Assembly: GCA_029882355.1 (NCBI GenBank)
Contig: JAOUKV010000030.1
Location: 1-35,499 of the forward strand
DNA: 35,499 bases
Direction of reading: 5' to 3'
From: Gammaproteobacteria bacterium
GTDB taxonomy: Bacteria; Pseudomonadota; Gammaproteobacteria; SZUA-229
The notes under the pieces were generated by a model, which ran no database searches, was not told the DNA's origin, and was given only the letters and a program-made list of their open reading frames with translations. The translations under genes and the position numbers were made by a program. Positions 9,183 to 18,221 of the stretch are shown here, piece after piece; position 1 is the stretch's first letter; each line of letters opens with the position of its first letter.

Positions 9183-9740
9183 TTAGTGTCGATGCGGATA
9201 GTAGGGAGAGTGCCATGGGTAATACGGGTTGTACCAGGGGTCAGACCACCAGTAAGGATAGTGATCAAAGTCAGACAGTTCGGGCTCGACAGGCCATAAA
9301 TAATGTTGATCTACCTGAATGACAGGGTACTCATAAGGGTACTCACCTACCTTGATTGTTTCAGTTCTGAGTAATTTTCCCGTGACGGTAATCTTTCGAT
9401 CCTGACTGTAGACCAGTGGTTCAAGGAATTGTTCAACAGTGGCGATGAACCGCCCTGGACTTTTATCTGAAAGAAGTGGTTTACCCTGGCCGCTCAGGGG
9501 GTAAGCAAGAACGGTCAGCCTGCTGGCGTTGTGTTTGTTTTCAGTATTGAGAATAACGCCTCCCCAGCGTACTTTTTTCGATAAGTAGCTATCGGGGGTA
9601 TCACGTACCTGCGTCATGCTGGGAGCATCATCCAGACTCTGCTTAATTTCGGGGGGGATGTGCGAGCTGCAGGCCGATATTAGTATGAACGACATAAAGC
9701 AGCATAAATAAATTGTGAATTTTTTAAGATGCATCTTCAT
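9183..9740 (-). CDS. Slp/YeaY family outer-membrane lipoprotein with Tyr/Trp/His-rich tail (copy 1)
   Basis: A 185-residue lipoprotein (lipobox ISAC). It shares with the neighbouring copy the blocks VRWGGVILNTENKHNASRL, LAYPL, GRF and YEYPVIQVDQHYLWP. Unlike its neighbour it ends in about 25 extra residues rich in Tyr, Trp, Pro and His (for example YPYWWSDPWYNPYYPW and a final PHRH). That tail could bind metal or a surface ligand; this is inference. AGGT precedes the start. First gene of a two-gene unit. Confidence 0.88.
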   Translation of the reverse strand: MKMHLKKFTIYLCCFMSFILISACSSHIPPEIKQSLDDAPSMTQVRDTPDSYLSKKVRWGGVILNTENKHNASRLTVLAYPLSGQGKPLLSDKSPGRFIATVEQFLEPLVYSQDRKITVTGKLLRTETIKVGEYPYEYPVIQVDQHYLWPVEPELSDFDHYPYWWSDPWYNPYYPWHSPYYPHRH

Positions 9741-9846
9741 TGGAAATACCTGTTCAAGTAAAGTTCCTTCTGCCTATGATAGTTCTGCACGACTTACTTT
9801 GCCAGTTAGATCTCAATGTGCGTTTAGAAAGACGTTGTTTAGTTAT

Positions 9847-11295
9847 TCAGTTCAGATCAAGATCTATTTCCTGCTTTTCTCTTGTTGTCGTTTCGATTTC
9901 ATAATCGGCACGATATCGGTCAAGTGTCCATCTTATTTCACGCAGCAACTCATCTTTATCAATAGCATCACTTTTCATTTTTATAACTATGGCCATATCC
10001 ATTTCACTGGAAGCGTCGAGCTTAAAGCAGTCATTTTTACTGGGCGCTAACAGGGACTGGATTTCTAACCAGCTAGAAATACGTTTCCTTGGGTCTTTAA
10101 TTAGGGCTCGATGAATAAATTCAGCCAGACCAGCAGGAATATCAGGCACCAGATCTTCAATTTTAGGCGGTTCTTTTTTTAGATGATTAGCAATAATAAT
10201 TTCAAGACTGGAGGATGAGAAAGGTGTTTTCCCCGTTAACATGGCAAAAGCAGTGATACCAAGTGCATAAATATCAACACGGTGATCAAGCGATTTCTGT
10301 AATAATAATTCAGGTGACATATACAACACAGTGCCCTCGTAATGATCAGAGGCATTTTCATTGTTCGTTGAAATGCCAAAGTCCATTAACTTAATGTGAC
10401 CGCTATCGTCTAGCACGATGTTTGAAAGTTTTACATCACGATGAACAATGCCACCGGATAAATCACTATTAGCATGCCCCAACGCCATGGCAACCTGGTG
10501 CAAAATGTCCCGGGTTTGTTCACCACTGAAAACCCCCTGGTTTTTGAGATAATAATTCAGGTCATAGCCGTCCAGTTTTTCCATGACAATAAATTCAGTC
10601 GAGTAATCCTGAATGGTTTCTATCACATGTAAAATATTGGGGTGTTTCAGTCGCGCGATGATCTTTGCTTCACGCTTGAAATGCTGCATAAAGTCTTTGC
10701 AGGTAGCGATTTCATATTTCAGCATTTTGATGGCGACCTCACGTTCCAGCTCGGTATCAAATGCGTTATAGACAATAGCGGTGCTGCCTTCACCCAGCTG
10801 GTTAAGTATCTTGTACTTGCCTAGCGTCTGGATACCGCCATCGAGAGATAAGCGTTCTTCTGTTTTATGAGTGCCATCATCGATTGATAATCGACTTTTC
10901 ATCAGGCGAGTCATTACTGCAGCTAACTCGGTATGCTTCGACATCAATATCTGGAAATCATCACGTTCAAGTACAAAAGCCTTGATGTCTGTTTTTGCAA
11001 TAACATCGGCTTTGCTCGGTTTACCTGATAACAGGGCCATTTCCCCAAGCACACTACCCTGGGTTAGCAGTATTTTTTCATTTTCAAGCGTGACGGATAC
11101 CTGTCCCTGCTTGATCAGTAACATGTGTATTCCAGGCTTGCCTTTGTGAATCAGGTAGTCATCAGCAGCATACTCACATATGCTCATACGTTCAGCCATG
11201 TTCTCAATGATGCTGCGATCAATGCCGTGAAATATCCCTACTCCTGATAGAAAAGTTACGGCAGCATTAATATTGATATTTTTTTTCTTGTTCAT
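9847..11295 (-). CDS. cyclic-nucleotide-binding-domain / Ser-Thr protein kinase fusion
   Basis: A 482-residue cytosolic protein. Residues about 20-135 are a cNMP-binding (CAP-type) fold with GSVLGEMALLSGKPSKADV as phosphate-binding cassette. The Arg expected after the Pro is Ser, so cyclic nucleotide binding is doubtful. Residues about 160-420 are a Hanks-type kinase with an intact set of motifs: glycine loop GEGSTAIVY, VAIK lysine, FKREAKII glutamate, VHRDVKLSN catalytic loop, MDFG and an SPE in place of APE. The tail of about 60 residues is helical. It is monocistronic; neighbours give no clue to targets. Confidence 0.9.
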   Translation of the reverse strand: MNKKKNININAAVTFLSGVGIFHGIDRSIIENMAERMSICEYAADDYLIHKGKPGIHMLLIKQGQVSVTLENEKILLTQGSVLGEMALLSGKPSKADVIAKTDIKAFVLERDDFQILMSKHTELAAVMTRLMKSRLSIDDGTHKTEERLSLDGGIQTLGKYKILNQLGEGSTAIVYNAFDTELEREVAIKMLKYEIATCKDFMQHFKREAKIIARLKHPNILHVIETIQDYSTEFIVMEKLDGYDLNYYLKNQGVFSGEQTRDILHQVAMALGHANSDLSGGIVHRDVKLSNIVLDDSGHIKLMDFGISTNNENASDHYEGTVLYMSPELLLQKSLDHRVDIYALGITAFAMLTGKTPFSSSSLEIIIANHLKKEPPKIEDLVPDIPAGLAEFIHRALIKDPRKRISSWLEIQSLLAPSKNDCFKLDASSEMDMAIVIKMKSDAIDKDELLREIRWTLDRYRADYEIETTTREKQEIDLDLN

Positions 11296-11473
11296 AATAT
11301 TATCGAATGTATCAGGTGCCAGGCACGGTGAAACAATGAAGAGAAGAGGGTGAATATGAAATCAGGTTCTTACGGAATTATATTAACAGCAGGGCTATTC
11401 AGAAACAAATAGGGGTATAAGCAGTTTTTGTTAGTTTTTAATGACTTAGGGTAAATAATAAAGCCGTAATAAA

Positions 11474-11674
11474 TTAACTTTCAAGAAACATTTTGATCAC
11501 CGATTTTGCTGCAAAGCCAACGAAACCCAGACCTAGAGAAAAGAAAATGACAAAAGTGCCATATTTTCCTGCTTTAGATTCCTCAGCAAGTTTGTAGAGA
11601 ATGAAAAGCATAAACAAAATTAGGCCACCAACACACACTATTAAGGATATTTCCTCGAATTCTGCAATGCTCAT
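11474..11674 (-). CDS. DUF2788 family small membrane protein
   Basis: A 66-residue protein with two transmembrane helices (about 10-27 and 42-60). The pattern LFMLFILYKLAEESKAGKYG, then GLGFVGFAAKSVI, matches DUF2788, common in gammaproteobacteria and of unknown function. No strong ribosome site. It stands alone. Confidence 0.85.
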   Translation of the reverse strand: MSIAEFEEISLIVCVGGLILFMLFILYKLAEESKAGKYGTFVIFFSLGLGFVGFAAKSVIKMFLES

Positions 11675-11772
11675 GTTATGGCTCGATATGGCTTAAAAGG
11701 TGTGTATTCTATCAAATCAGTAAGTGTTAATAAACTAATGGGCTTCGGCAGAGTTTTAAATCAGTCAAATAA

Positions 11773-12075
11773 TTATTTGCAGCCGATTTCTTTTGCCCGA
11801 TTCTGGAATTCTGAAATTCTTTCTCTACTCATCGCATGGTATTGAATAGCATAACGGCTTTTAGACATTTTTTTTGCCAATGTTTTTGAATCTGCAATGC
11901 CTTCATCAATGAGCGCGCACTCATCAACGAGCGAAATATTTTTGGCTATTGTCTGTGGTGAAGGTGTTTTTGTGCCCTTGGTGATGTGTTTATCGCAGCC
12001 GCAGAGATAGGTGCAACTGCTCAGGGTAAGGCTGGTTGTGCAGATTAAAAAAATGCTTATAAAGATCCTTTTCAT
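11773..12075 (-). CDS. small lipoprotein, unknown family
   Basis: A 100-residue protein with a signal peptide and lipobox LSSC (Cys21), followed by a CTYLCGCDK cluster. The mature part is basic and helical (KTLAKKMSKSRYA, then RISEFQNRAKEIGCK). Six cysteines in total, including the last-but-one residue, suggest disulfides in the periplasm. It lies 66 bp after the lpxL stop codon on the same strand... the gene order on the minus strand is lpxL then this gene. Function unknown. Confidence 0.65.
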   Translation of the reverse strand: MKRIFISIFLICTTSLTLSSCTYLCGCDKHITKGTKTPSPQTIAKNISLVDECALIDEGIADSKTLAKKMSKSRYAIQYHAMSRERISEFQNRAKEIGCK

Positions 12076-12140
12076 CGCGATAGTCTACCTTGTGGATGGT
12101 AAGAAGCAAAGTTAGCCACTTGAGCTTCTATGTACATCGG

Positions 12141-13019
12141 TTAGTAAAATTCAGCCTCACCTTCAGGCCGTGTTTTAAAGCGCTTGTAAATCCATTGGTA
12201 CTGGGAAGGGCATTCGCGTACGAGCTTTTCAATATCACCATTCATAAGCTCAGTGGCTTCCTGCAAAGATTTGTTAGCAAAGCTGCCACTGGAGGCTCTG
12301 AATATTAATTTAAAACCCTGACTGGCGGGCAGGCGCTGGGCATAAGTGTAGATTACCTGACAGTTAAACTTCGTGGCCATCTTCGGCAGCAAGGTCATGG
12401 TATAGGCAGGTACGTTAAAAAAAGGTGCAAACAGGCCATTACCCATACTGGGTTCCTGGTCGGGTAACATGCCAACCAACTCAGCATTTTTTAGGGCTTT
12501 TGACAGTGCGCGAACACCACTATTATCAGTGGGAACAAGAGTGGCTCCGGTTCGCTGGCGAGCTTGATGAATCTTTTGGTCGAAGCCTTTAACTTTAGGT
12601 GGGCGATACAGGGTGGTCATAGGGAAATGCTTAGCGCAGTATAAACCAACCATCTCCCACGAACCGATATGCGGTATTGCTAGCAGCACGCCCTGGCCCT
12701 GTTGTCGGGCTTGATGGATGAGTTCCTCGCCTTCAACTTCCTTGATTAATGCCAGTACAGAATGAGAGCTTCGACCCCATATAATGCCTATTTCACTAAT
12801 TAGTTTGCCTGTCTCCAAAAGCGAATCCTGCACTAACTGATGTTGTTGTTCTGGATTTAGTTCAGGGAAGCATTTCTGGATATTAGCGAGGGCAATATTT
12901 TTGATCTTGCTGTGCTTGATCTGGTAAATCCAGCCAATAAATCCACCAATTAAATGTGCCAGTTTTAAGGGCATATAAGAGGTGAGGGCAAGTACAAGTT
13001 TAAGCAATTGGAATTTCAT
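12141..13019 (-). CDS. lpxL: lipid A biosynthesis acyltransferase, LpxL/HtrB family
   Basis: A 292-residue inner-membrane enzyme that adds a secondary acyl chain to the lipid A precursor from acyl-ACP. It has an N-terminal membrane anchor (LIGGFIGWIYQI) and the HX4D/E catalytic pair His117-Glu122 in IPHIGSWE. Other family blocks are TLYRPPKVKGFD, an R-TGATLVPTD-type segment, LPDQEPSMGNGLFAPFF and a final ECPSQYQWIYKRFKTRP. Length fits the family (about 290-310). Whether it is the lauroyl (LpxL) or myristoyl (LpxM) type cannot be settled from motifs alone. Confidence 0.88.
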   Translation of the reverse strand: MKFQLLKLVLALTSYMPLKLAHLIGGFIGWIYQIKHSKIKNIALANIQKCFPELNPEQQHQLVQDSLLETGKLISEIGIIWGRSSHSVLALIKEVEGEELIHQARQQGQGVLLAIPHIGSWEMVGLYCAKHFPMTTLYRPPKVKGFDQKIHQARQRTGATLVPTDNSGVRALSKALKNAELVGMLPDQEPSMGNGLFAPFFNVPAYTMTLLPKMATKFNCQVIYTYAQRLPASQGFKLIFRASSGSFANKSLQEATELMNGDIEKLVRECPSQYQWIYKRFKTRPEGEAEFY

Positions 13020-13133
13020 GTCGGTATTATAAAATAAATCTCATGCATAGATATTTTCGATTAAGCATTAGTTTAGAAATAGCGAAAATAAATAAGTGAT
13101 ACGATCTACTATGAATGGTTAATCAAGCAGGGA

Positions 13134-13739
13134 TTAAGGTAGTGATTGTTTTTCGTTGTCTGCGTCTTTAATTATGCTCATACCACCTCGAACAACGATG
13201 ATCGAGATGAGCATGCCAATGATGAGATCGGGAAATCTTGAATCCAGTAAGTAAACGAGCCCGCCACTGATGATAATGCCGATGTTGGCGATGACATCAT
13301 TTTTGGAGAAAATCCAGCTGGCACGCATGTGGATTTCACCATCTTTGTGTTTTGATATAAGTATGAGGCAGATGGTATTGGCGATCAGTGCCAGTATGCC
13401 TATGCTCATCATCAGACTGGATTCAGGTTCACTGCCCCAGATTAGGCGACGTAGAACATCGAATAAAACACACAGACCGAGTACGATCTGAAAGAGGCCA
13501 CTGGTGCGAGCTGCTTTGATTTTGAGCAGTGGTGATCTGCCTACCGCATATAGTCCGATTCCATATACGGTGGCATCGGCCAGCATATCCAGCGAGTCGG
13601 CGATGAGCGCAGTAGATTCGCTGAATATACCTAGCGTAATTTCAACAACAAACATCAATGCGTTAATGCAGAGCAGGGTCAGTAAAATCCTGCGTTCATC
13701 ACCATTTTTTATTTCAATATTACAATCGCAGTTGGTCAT
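13134..13739 (-). CDS. CDF (cation diffusion facilitator) transporter lacking the cytoplasmic domain
   Basis: A 201-residue protein covering the six-helix membrane domain of the CDF/CzcD family. Helix 2 has ADSLDMLADA (the metal-site DxxxD pattern), and helix 5 has SKNDVIANIG where HxxxD is usual, so one site residue is substituted (Asn). The protein stops after helix 6 (MSIIKDADNEK), without the C-terminal ferredoxin-like domain that brings most CDFs to about 300 residues. The N-terminus has a CDC motif that could bind metal. Zn or Co export is the family role; specificity is not evident. Confidence 0.82.
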   Translation of the reverse strand: MTNCDCNIEIKNGDERRILLTLLCINALMFVVEITLGIFSESTALIADSLDMLADATVYGIGLYAVGRSPLLKIKAARTSGLFQIVLGLCVLFDVLRRLIWGSEPESSLMMSIGILALIANTICLILISKHKDGEIHMRASWIFSKNDVIANIGIIISGGLVYLLDSRFPDLIIGMLISIIVVRGGMSIIKDADNEKQSLP

Positions 13740-13957
13740 TTTTTCACTTTATTTTATTTTGTTCGTATAGTGCCAGAAAACACCTGTAGTGTCGTTGGTC
13801 ACTCAATGGATTGTTATTTTTTTATTAAGTCTTTTGTTAGATTATGTTGAGATGTGAGATTTCGATAGCTTTCGTTGCTAAAATTGGCCGAAGCTGCTCT
13901 AGCACTGATTGATGTCATACTGGAACTGGAATTTTAAAATACAAAGGAGAAGCATTC

Positions 13958-15898
13958 GTGTTTGATCTAACAATAAAACAAAAACTTTATGGACTGGGCG
14001 GTGTGGTCGTTCTGGCTTTTGCTGTATTTGCATCGGTTTATGCCTATGCAGCAGGCTTACGTGCTGAAGCCGCTGGCGAAGCTGAGCGTAATATTGGGAT
14101 TCAGATTGCAGAGGCGGGTGCCAAAATTGCTATTCTGGAGGCACGTCGGAATGAAAAAGATTTTCTGCTGAGAAAAGAAGAAAAATATGTTGACGAACAC
14201 GCTGAGACAATGGCTGGACTTTATTATTTGTTGAAGGATATGGAGGAACAAATCAGATCTGACGAAGGACTAGACGCCGTTAGAAAATTAAATGATCTTT
14301 CACATGAATACGAAAATGGTTTCCTGATGATGGTCAGTGCTCAAACTAAAGTTGGCTTGAATGAAAAGCAGGGGTTGCTCGGCAGTTTGCGAAAATCTGT
14401 TCATGATGTAGAGGAAACTCTGAAGAAATACAAAAACGATAAGCTGGCAGTGAAGATGCTGATGATGCGTCGTCATGAGAAAGATTATCTTGCCCGTGAG
14501 TCGGATAAGTATATTGGTCGTATGGTTGATCGCAAAGGCGAGTTTGAGGCGTTGTTGGTAAAATCGAATATACCGGCGGCGGCGAAAGAGCAAATTATTC
14601 GTAATATGAATAGCTATCACAGAGACTTCAATGCTTTGGTAAGCGGCATGAAGGAAGTTAAGGCCGCAACCGCCGTATTCCGACAGGCTATTCACGAGAC
14701 TGAGCCAGCCTTTGAACGCGTCGAGCAGCTTGTTGATCAGTTGAAAATATCTAATAAAGTTTTTCAGGATAAGGTTAATAGCAGGGTTTCATTCATATTG
14801 ATTATCACCATTGTGCTTTGTGGTATCGTCATACTTGGAAGTATAGTAATGATAGCTTCTGCCATATCACGCGGACTGGATAAAGCTGTCAGGGTATGTA
14901 AAGACGTCGCTGAGGGAAATCTTGGTCAGGATATAAAGTTAAAAACGAATGATGAAATCGGTGAATTGTTGTCATCGCTGAAGTTCATGGATGAAAATCT
15001 GGTGCGGGTGGTGAATGAGGTTCAGGAATCGGTGGTCAGTATTGGCAGTGCATCAGGTCAAATCGCACAGGGTAATCTCAGTTTATCGCAGCGCACAGAA
15101 GAACAGGCGTCTTCACTTGAAGAGACGGCCTCTTCAATGGAAGAAATGACCAGTACTGTAAAACAGAATGCAGATAGTGCGAGCAATGCTAAACAACTGG
15201 CTGATGAAAATAGCGAAAGAGCGATGGCCAGTGCGTCGGTGGTTTCGCGCACAGTGAGTGCGATGAGTGACATTAATGAATCATCTAACAAAATAGCTGA
15301 CATTATTGGGACTATTGATGGTATTGCTTTTCAGACAAATTTACTTGCCTTGAATGCGGCGGTGGAAGCAGCTCGTGCTGGTGAGCAGGGGCGCGGTTTT
15401 GCCGTGGTTGCAGGAGAGGTTCGTTCTTTGGCTCAGCGTTCTGCTGATGCGGCCAGGGAAATTAAAGGCTTGATTCAGGATAGTGTCAACAAGGTGAAAA
15501 TTGGTACAGAACTGGTTGGAGAATCAGGTCGAACTCTGGAAGACATTATTGAAAACACAAAAAAGGTGGCGGATATTATTGACGGCATTGCCATGGCCAG
15601 TAATGAGCAGGCTACGGGTATCAGTCAGGTGAATGATGCAGTTACGCAGATGGATAGCATGACACAGGAAAATGCAGCACTGGTTGAGGAAGCAGCAGCA
15701 GCGAGTAAGGCGATGCAGGGTCAGGCGCATAAACTGGATGAGCTGATCACATTTTTCAGCATTAAAGGACAGGCGCGAAAAGTAGTAAAAAAACAGGCTG
15801 ATGGGGTTGCTGCACCGGTAACGCATCAACCGTCATTGCAGGCAGCGACCCCTCGTAGCCTGACTCAATCCAGTTCTGAGGAATGGCAAGACTTCTAG
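13958..15898 (+). CDS. methyl-accepting chemotaxis protein with HBM-type ligand domain
   Basis: A 646-residue chemoreceptor starting at GTG, with AGGAG about nine bases upstream. TM1 is residues 10-31, followed by about 240 residues of all-helical periplasmic domain whose repeated RRNEKDFLLR and RRHEKDYLAR motifs are typical of the helical bimodular (HBM) sensor. TM2 lies around 278-300, followed by HAMP and the signalling domain. The conserved hairpin tip AFQTNLLALNAAVEAARAGE is present, flanked by Gln/Glu-rich methylation helices. The last six residues, EEWQDF, fit the xWxxF tether for CheR/CheB. It should signal to CheA/CheW encoded elsewhere. Confidence 0.93.
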   Translation: MFDLTIKQKLYGLGGVVVLAFAVFASVYAYAAGLRAEAAGEAERNIGIQIAEAGAKIAILEARRNEKDFLLRKEEKYVDEHAETMAGLYYLLKDMEEQIRSDEGLDAVRKLNDLSHEYENGFLMMVSAQTKVGLNEKQGLLGSLRKSVHDVEETLKKYKNDKLAVKMLMMRRHEKDYLARESDKYIGRMVDRKGEFEALLVKSNIPAAAKEQIIRNMNSYHRDFNALVSGMKEVKAATAVFRQAIHETEPAFERVEQLVDQLKISNKVFQDKVNSRVSFILIITIVLCGIVILGSIVMIASAISRGLDKAVRVCKDVAEGNLGQDIKLKTNDEIGELLSSLKFMDENLVRVVNEVQESVVSIGSASGQIAQGNLSLSQRTEEQASSLEETASSMEEMTSTVKQNADSASNAKQLADENSERAMASASVVSRTVSAMSDINESSNKIADIIGTIDGIAFQTNLLALNAAVEAARAGEQGRGFAVVAGEVRSLAQRSADAAREIKGLIQDSVNKVKIGTELVGESGRTLEDIIENTKKVADIIDGIAMASNEQATGISQVNDAVTQMDSMTQENAALVEEAAAASKAMQGQAHKLDELITFFSIKGQARKVVKKQADGVAAPVTHQPSLQAATPRSLTQSSSEEWQDF

Positions 15899-15972
15899 CG
15901 GGGCAGAATCAAAGCACCGTTTAAAAAACAGGGAAGTTTATTGAACGGTTGTTTTTAATGTTTGCACCAACG

Positions 15973-16587
15973 CTACATGCCATTACCAAATTTATCATGA
16001 TGTATTTTTGTATTCTCGCGCATGCTTTTGAGTGCTACCGCATAACCTTTTAAAATACCCAGCGTCCATGAAATACGTTCTTTGAAATAACTATCAGTTT
16101 CGGGTTTGTTGTCCATTTCATTTTCATTGAGAATACTTTCGACGTTACGTAACACCAGCTGTTCTGGGATGTAACAAATACGATTGTTTTTATAACTGCT
16201 CATGCGTAATTCGGCAACTGGGTAGGCGCCGCCATCACCAGATGAAACAGTAACGATGAGCGCCGGTTTGTGACCGAGTTCGAATCGATTAAACATCAAG
16301 AAGAAATTTTTCAAGCCAGCCGGAACCTGGCCGTGCCATTCCGGTGAAATAATGACAAAGCCATCGCTTTCACTGAGTTGTTGTTTTAGTGGTGCCAGAC
16401 GTTGATTCCATTCTTCATTATCTTCCCACAGGGTTTGATCCCAGAGGGGTAGTGGGTTATCGGCCAGGGCATAAACATGGGCTTCGATATCGTCGTGTTC
16501 TGCCTGAAGAGTTTTGGCGATGTGATGCGCGATTTTTTCACTTTGTGATGGGTTGCGATGGCTGCCGCTAATGATGGTTATTTTCAT
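15973..16587 (-). CDS. NAD(P)H-dependent FMN reductase (flavodoxin fold)
   Basis: A 204-residue flavoprotein. The N-terminal ITIISGSHRNPSQSEKIA is the FMN phosphate loop of the NADPH_FMN_red family. ISPEWHGQVPAGLKNFF is the second flavin-binding loop, and the VSSGDGGAYP region follows the fourth strand. The frame is open 46 codons further upstream, but that stretch crosses the adk terminator. The ATG at 16587 has AGGA nine bases ahead; the ATG at 16596 is too close to it. Likely quinone, azo or chromate-type reductase; substrate unknown. Confidence 0.88.
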   Translation of the reverse strand: MKITIISGSHRNPSQSEKIAHHIAKTLQAEHDDIEAHVYALADNPLPLWDQTLWEDNEEWNQRLAPLKQQLSESDGFVIISPEWHGQVPAGLKNFFLMFNRFELGHKPALIVTVSSGDGGAYPVAELRMSSYKNNRICYIPEQLVLRNVESILNENEMDNKPETDSYFKERISWTLGILKGYAVALKSMRENTKIHHDKFGNGM

Positions 16588-16686
16588 AGTCTTCATTCCT
16601 GATTGTTTATATATAGGAATATACAAGACCTGAGCATTTAGACAACCGTAGAGTGTGTACTGAATTGATAAATAGCATAAGCATAA

Positions 16687-16719
16687 AAAAGCCGCTAACT
16701 CTTTCGAGTCGCGGCTTTT
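16687..16719 (-). terminator. terminator downstream of adk
   Basis: AAAAGCCGC pairs with GCGGCTTTT, with an inner ACTC/GAGT helix and a TTTC loop. The minus strand ends in T's. It sits 38 bp past the adk stop codon. Confidence 0.85.
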
Positions 16720-16756
16720 GTACAATCAGCCTGCAAGGGCTGGATTGTTGTATGAC

Positions 16757-17395
16757 TTAGCCAAGTTTAGCTTTAATAGCGTCAATCACTGCATCACTTG
16801 AAGTTGCATCTACAGTCAGTAGCATACCTTCATTTTCGTAGAAACCAATCAGTGGAGCAGTCTGGTCGTTGTATACGTTCAAACGGTTGCTGATAGCTTC
16901 TTCAGTTTCATCAGCACGCTGAGTCACTGCACCGCCACATTTGTCACAAACGCCTTCAACCTTAGTTGGGTTAGATTTAACGTTGTAAATTTCACCACAG
17001 CCTTCACAAGTGCGACGTGTAGTTAAACGATCAAGAATTACTTCAGTAGGAACAGAAATGTTAACAGCGAAATCTAATTTCTCACCCATGTTTTCCAGCA
17101 GAACTTTTAAAGCTTCAGCTTGTGGAATAGTGCGTGGGAAACCGTCTAACAAATAGCCAGCTTTGCAATCGTCTTCTTTCAGACGATCACCCATAATGCC
17201 CATGATCAAATCGTCAGAAACAAGATCACCAGCTGCCATAGCAGCTTGAGCCTGTTTGCCAAGCTCAGTACCAGCAGCCACTGCGCCACGCAGAATGTCA
17301 CCAGTAGAAATTTGTACAGAACCATCAAGTTTGGTCAGTAATTTTGCAACAGTGCCTTTACCAGCACCCGGCGCACCTAAAAGAATCAGTTTCAT
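16757..17395 (-). CDS. adk: adenylate kinase, zinc-type LID
   Basis: A 212-residue cytosolic enzyme interconverting ATP + AMP and 2 ADP. The P-loop GAPGAGKGT is at residues 7-15, QISTGDILR is the AMP-binding part, and DGFPRT is at about 84-89. The LID has Cys130, Cys133, Cys150 and Cys153, so it is the structural-zinc type rather than the E. coli type. GAGGG lies seven bases before the ATG. Followed by a clear terminator; probably monocistronic. Confidence 0.96.
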   Translation of the reverse strand: MKLILLGAPGAGKGTVAKLLTKLDGSVQISTGDILRGAVAAGTELGKQAQAAMAAGDLVSDDLIMGIMGDRLKEDDCKAGYLLDGFPRTIPQAEALKVLLENMGEKLDFAVNISVPTEVILDRLTTRRTCEGCGEIYNVKSNPTKVEGVCDKCGGAVTQRADETEEAISNRLNVYNDQTAPLIGFYENEGMLLTVDATSSDAVIDAIKAKLG

Positions 17396-17606
17396 GGGGT
17401 ATCCCTCAATATAGTTAATGTCTGTGAAGAGATGGCAAAGTTCGAACCCATCCGCACACGTGAAAAAATGAGCGCGTATTTTCTTGTTTTTACAGCATTA
17501 AAGCAAATCTATTTGGGGATAGATAAGTTTTACTCGAGTCCCACCTGAAGGGGGAATTTAGATAGAATGCTCAACCACTTAGAAACGATTGATTTATCTG
17601 GATGCG

Positions 17607-18221
17607 ATGACCGAGAACCCTTATCACGAGATACAGGCCAAACTGAGGCTGGCTCAGCCTCTACCCCATACCGCCGACTGGTCAGCCGCGCCAGATTTCA
17701 TCGGCCTGATAATCGAGCATACTCTTCAGGTCAAACCTGGGATCATCGTCGAATGCAGCAGTGGTTTAACCACGCTGGTGCTGGCGCGGTGCTGTCAGAT
17801 CAATGGCAGGGGTAGGGTGATCAGTCTGGAAAATGGTGAAGAATATGCTGAGAAAACGCGCCAGCAGCTGAAAGAATTCGGTCTGGAAGAGTATGCTCAG
17901 GTGCTATTCTCCCCACTGCAGAAAGTGAATCTAGATCGGGACTACGACTGGTACAGCCTGGAAGCGCTGCCGGAAGTGTCGATTGATATGCTGGTGATCG
18001 ATGGCCCGCCGGGTTTTATCCAGAAGAATTCACGTTATCCAGCCTTGCCATTGCTGTTCGATAAATTCTCAGAGCAGGCGAAAGTGTTTTTAGATGATGC
18101 TGGCAGAGAAGATGAGAAGGAGCTGGTGGCGCAGTGGCAGGCTGAGTATTCATGTGTTGAGCTCGAATACCTTGAATTTGAGCGTGGCTGTTCGGTGCTG
18201 GAAATAAATAAAACTAACTAG
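17607..18221 (+). CDS. class I SAM-dependent methyltransferase-like protein
   Basis: About 204 residues. The Rossmann start is IIVECSSGLTTLVLARCC (motif I with SSG in place of GxG), then GRVISLENGEEYAEKTR (acidic residue after strand 2) and SIDMLVIDGPPG (strand 4 to catalytic loop), as in Methyltransf_24-type proteins. The frame is open to 17589; ATG at 17607 (MTENPYHEI) gives a typical beginning, but neither start has a clear ribosome site. Its 3' end overlaps the sulfotransferase-like gene by eight bases in convergent orientation. Substrate is unknown; the neighbours hint at glycan or small-molecule modification. Confidence 0.75.
   Translation: MTENPYHEIQAKLRLAQPLPHTADWSAAPDFIGLIIEHTLQVKPGIIVECSSGLTTLVLARCCQINGRGRVISLENGEEYAEKTRQQLKEFGLEEYAQVLFSPLQKVNLDRDYDWYSLEALPEVSIDMLVIDGPPGFIQKNSRYPALPLLFDKFSEQAKVFLDDAGREDEKELVAQWQAEYSCVELEYLEFERGCSVLEINKTN

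Noticed and set aside
15917-15957. Possible terminator after the chemoreceptor gene (ACCGTT...AACGGT then T's)
   Set aside because: The six-base stem has a loop of about 20 bases. It is too weak to call.
16588-16725. Upstream extension of the FMN reductase
   Set aside because: It passes through the adk terminator. The flavin-loop start with a proper ribosome site is at 16587.
17567-17815. 82-aa plus-strand frame overlapping the methyltransferase-like gene
   Set aside because: It is an alternative frame inside the real gene, with Ser/Arg-rich low-complexity translation.
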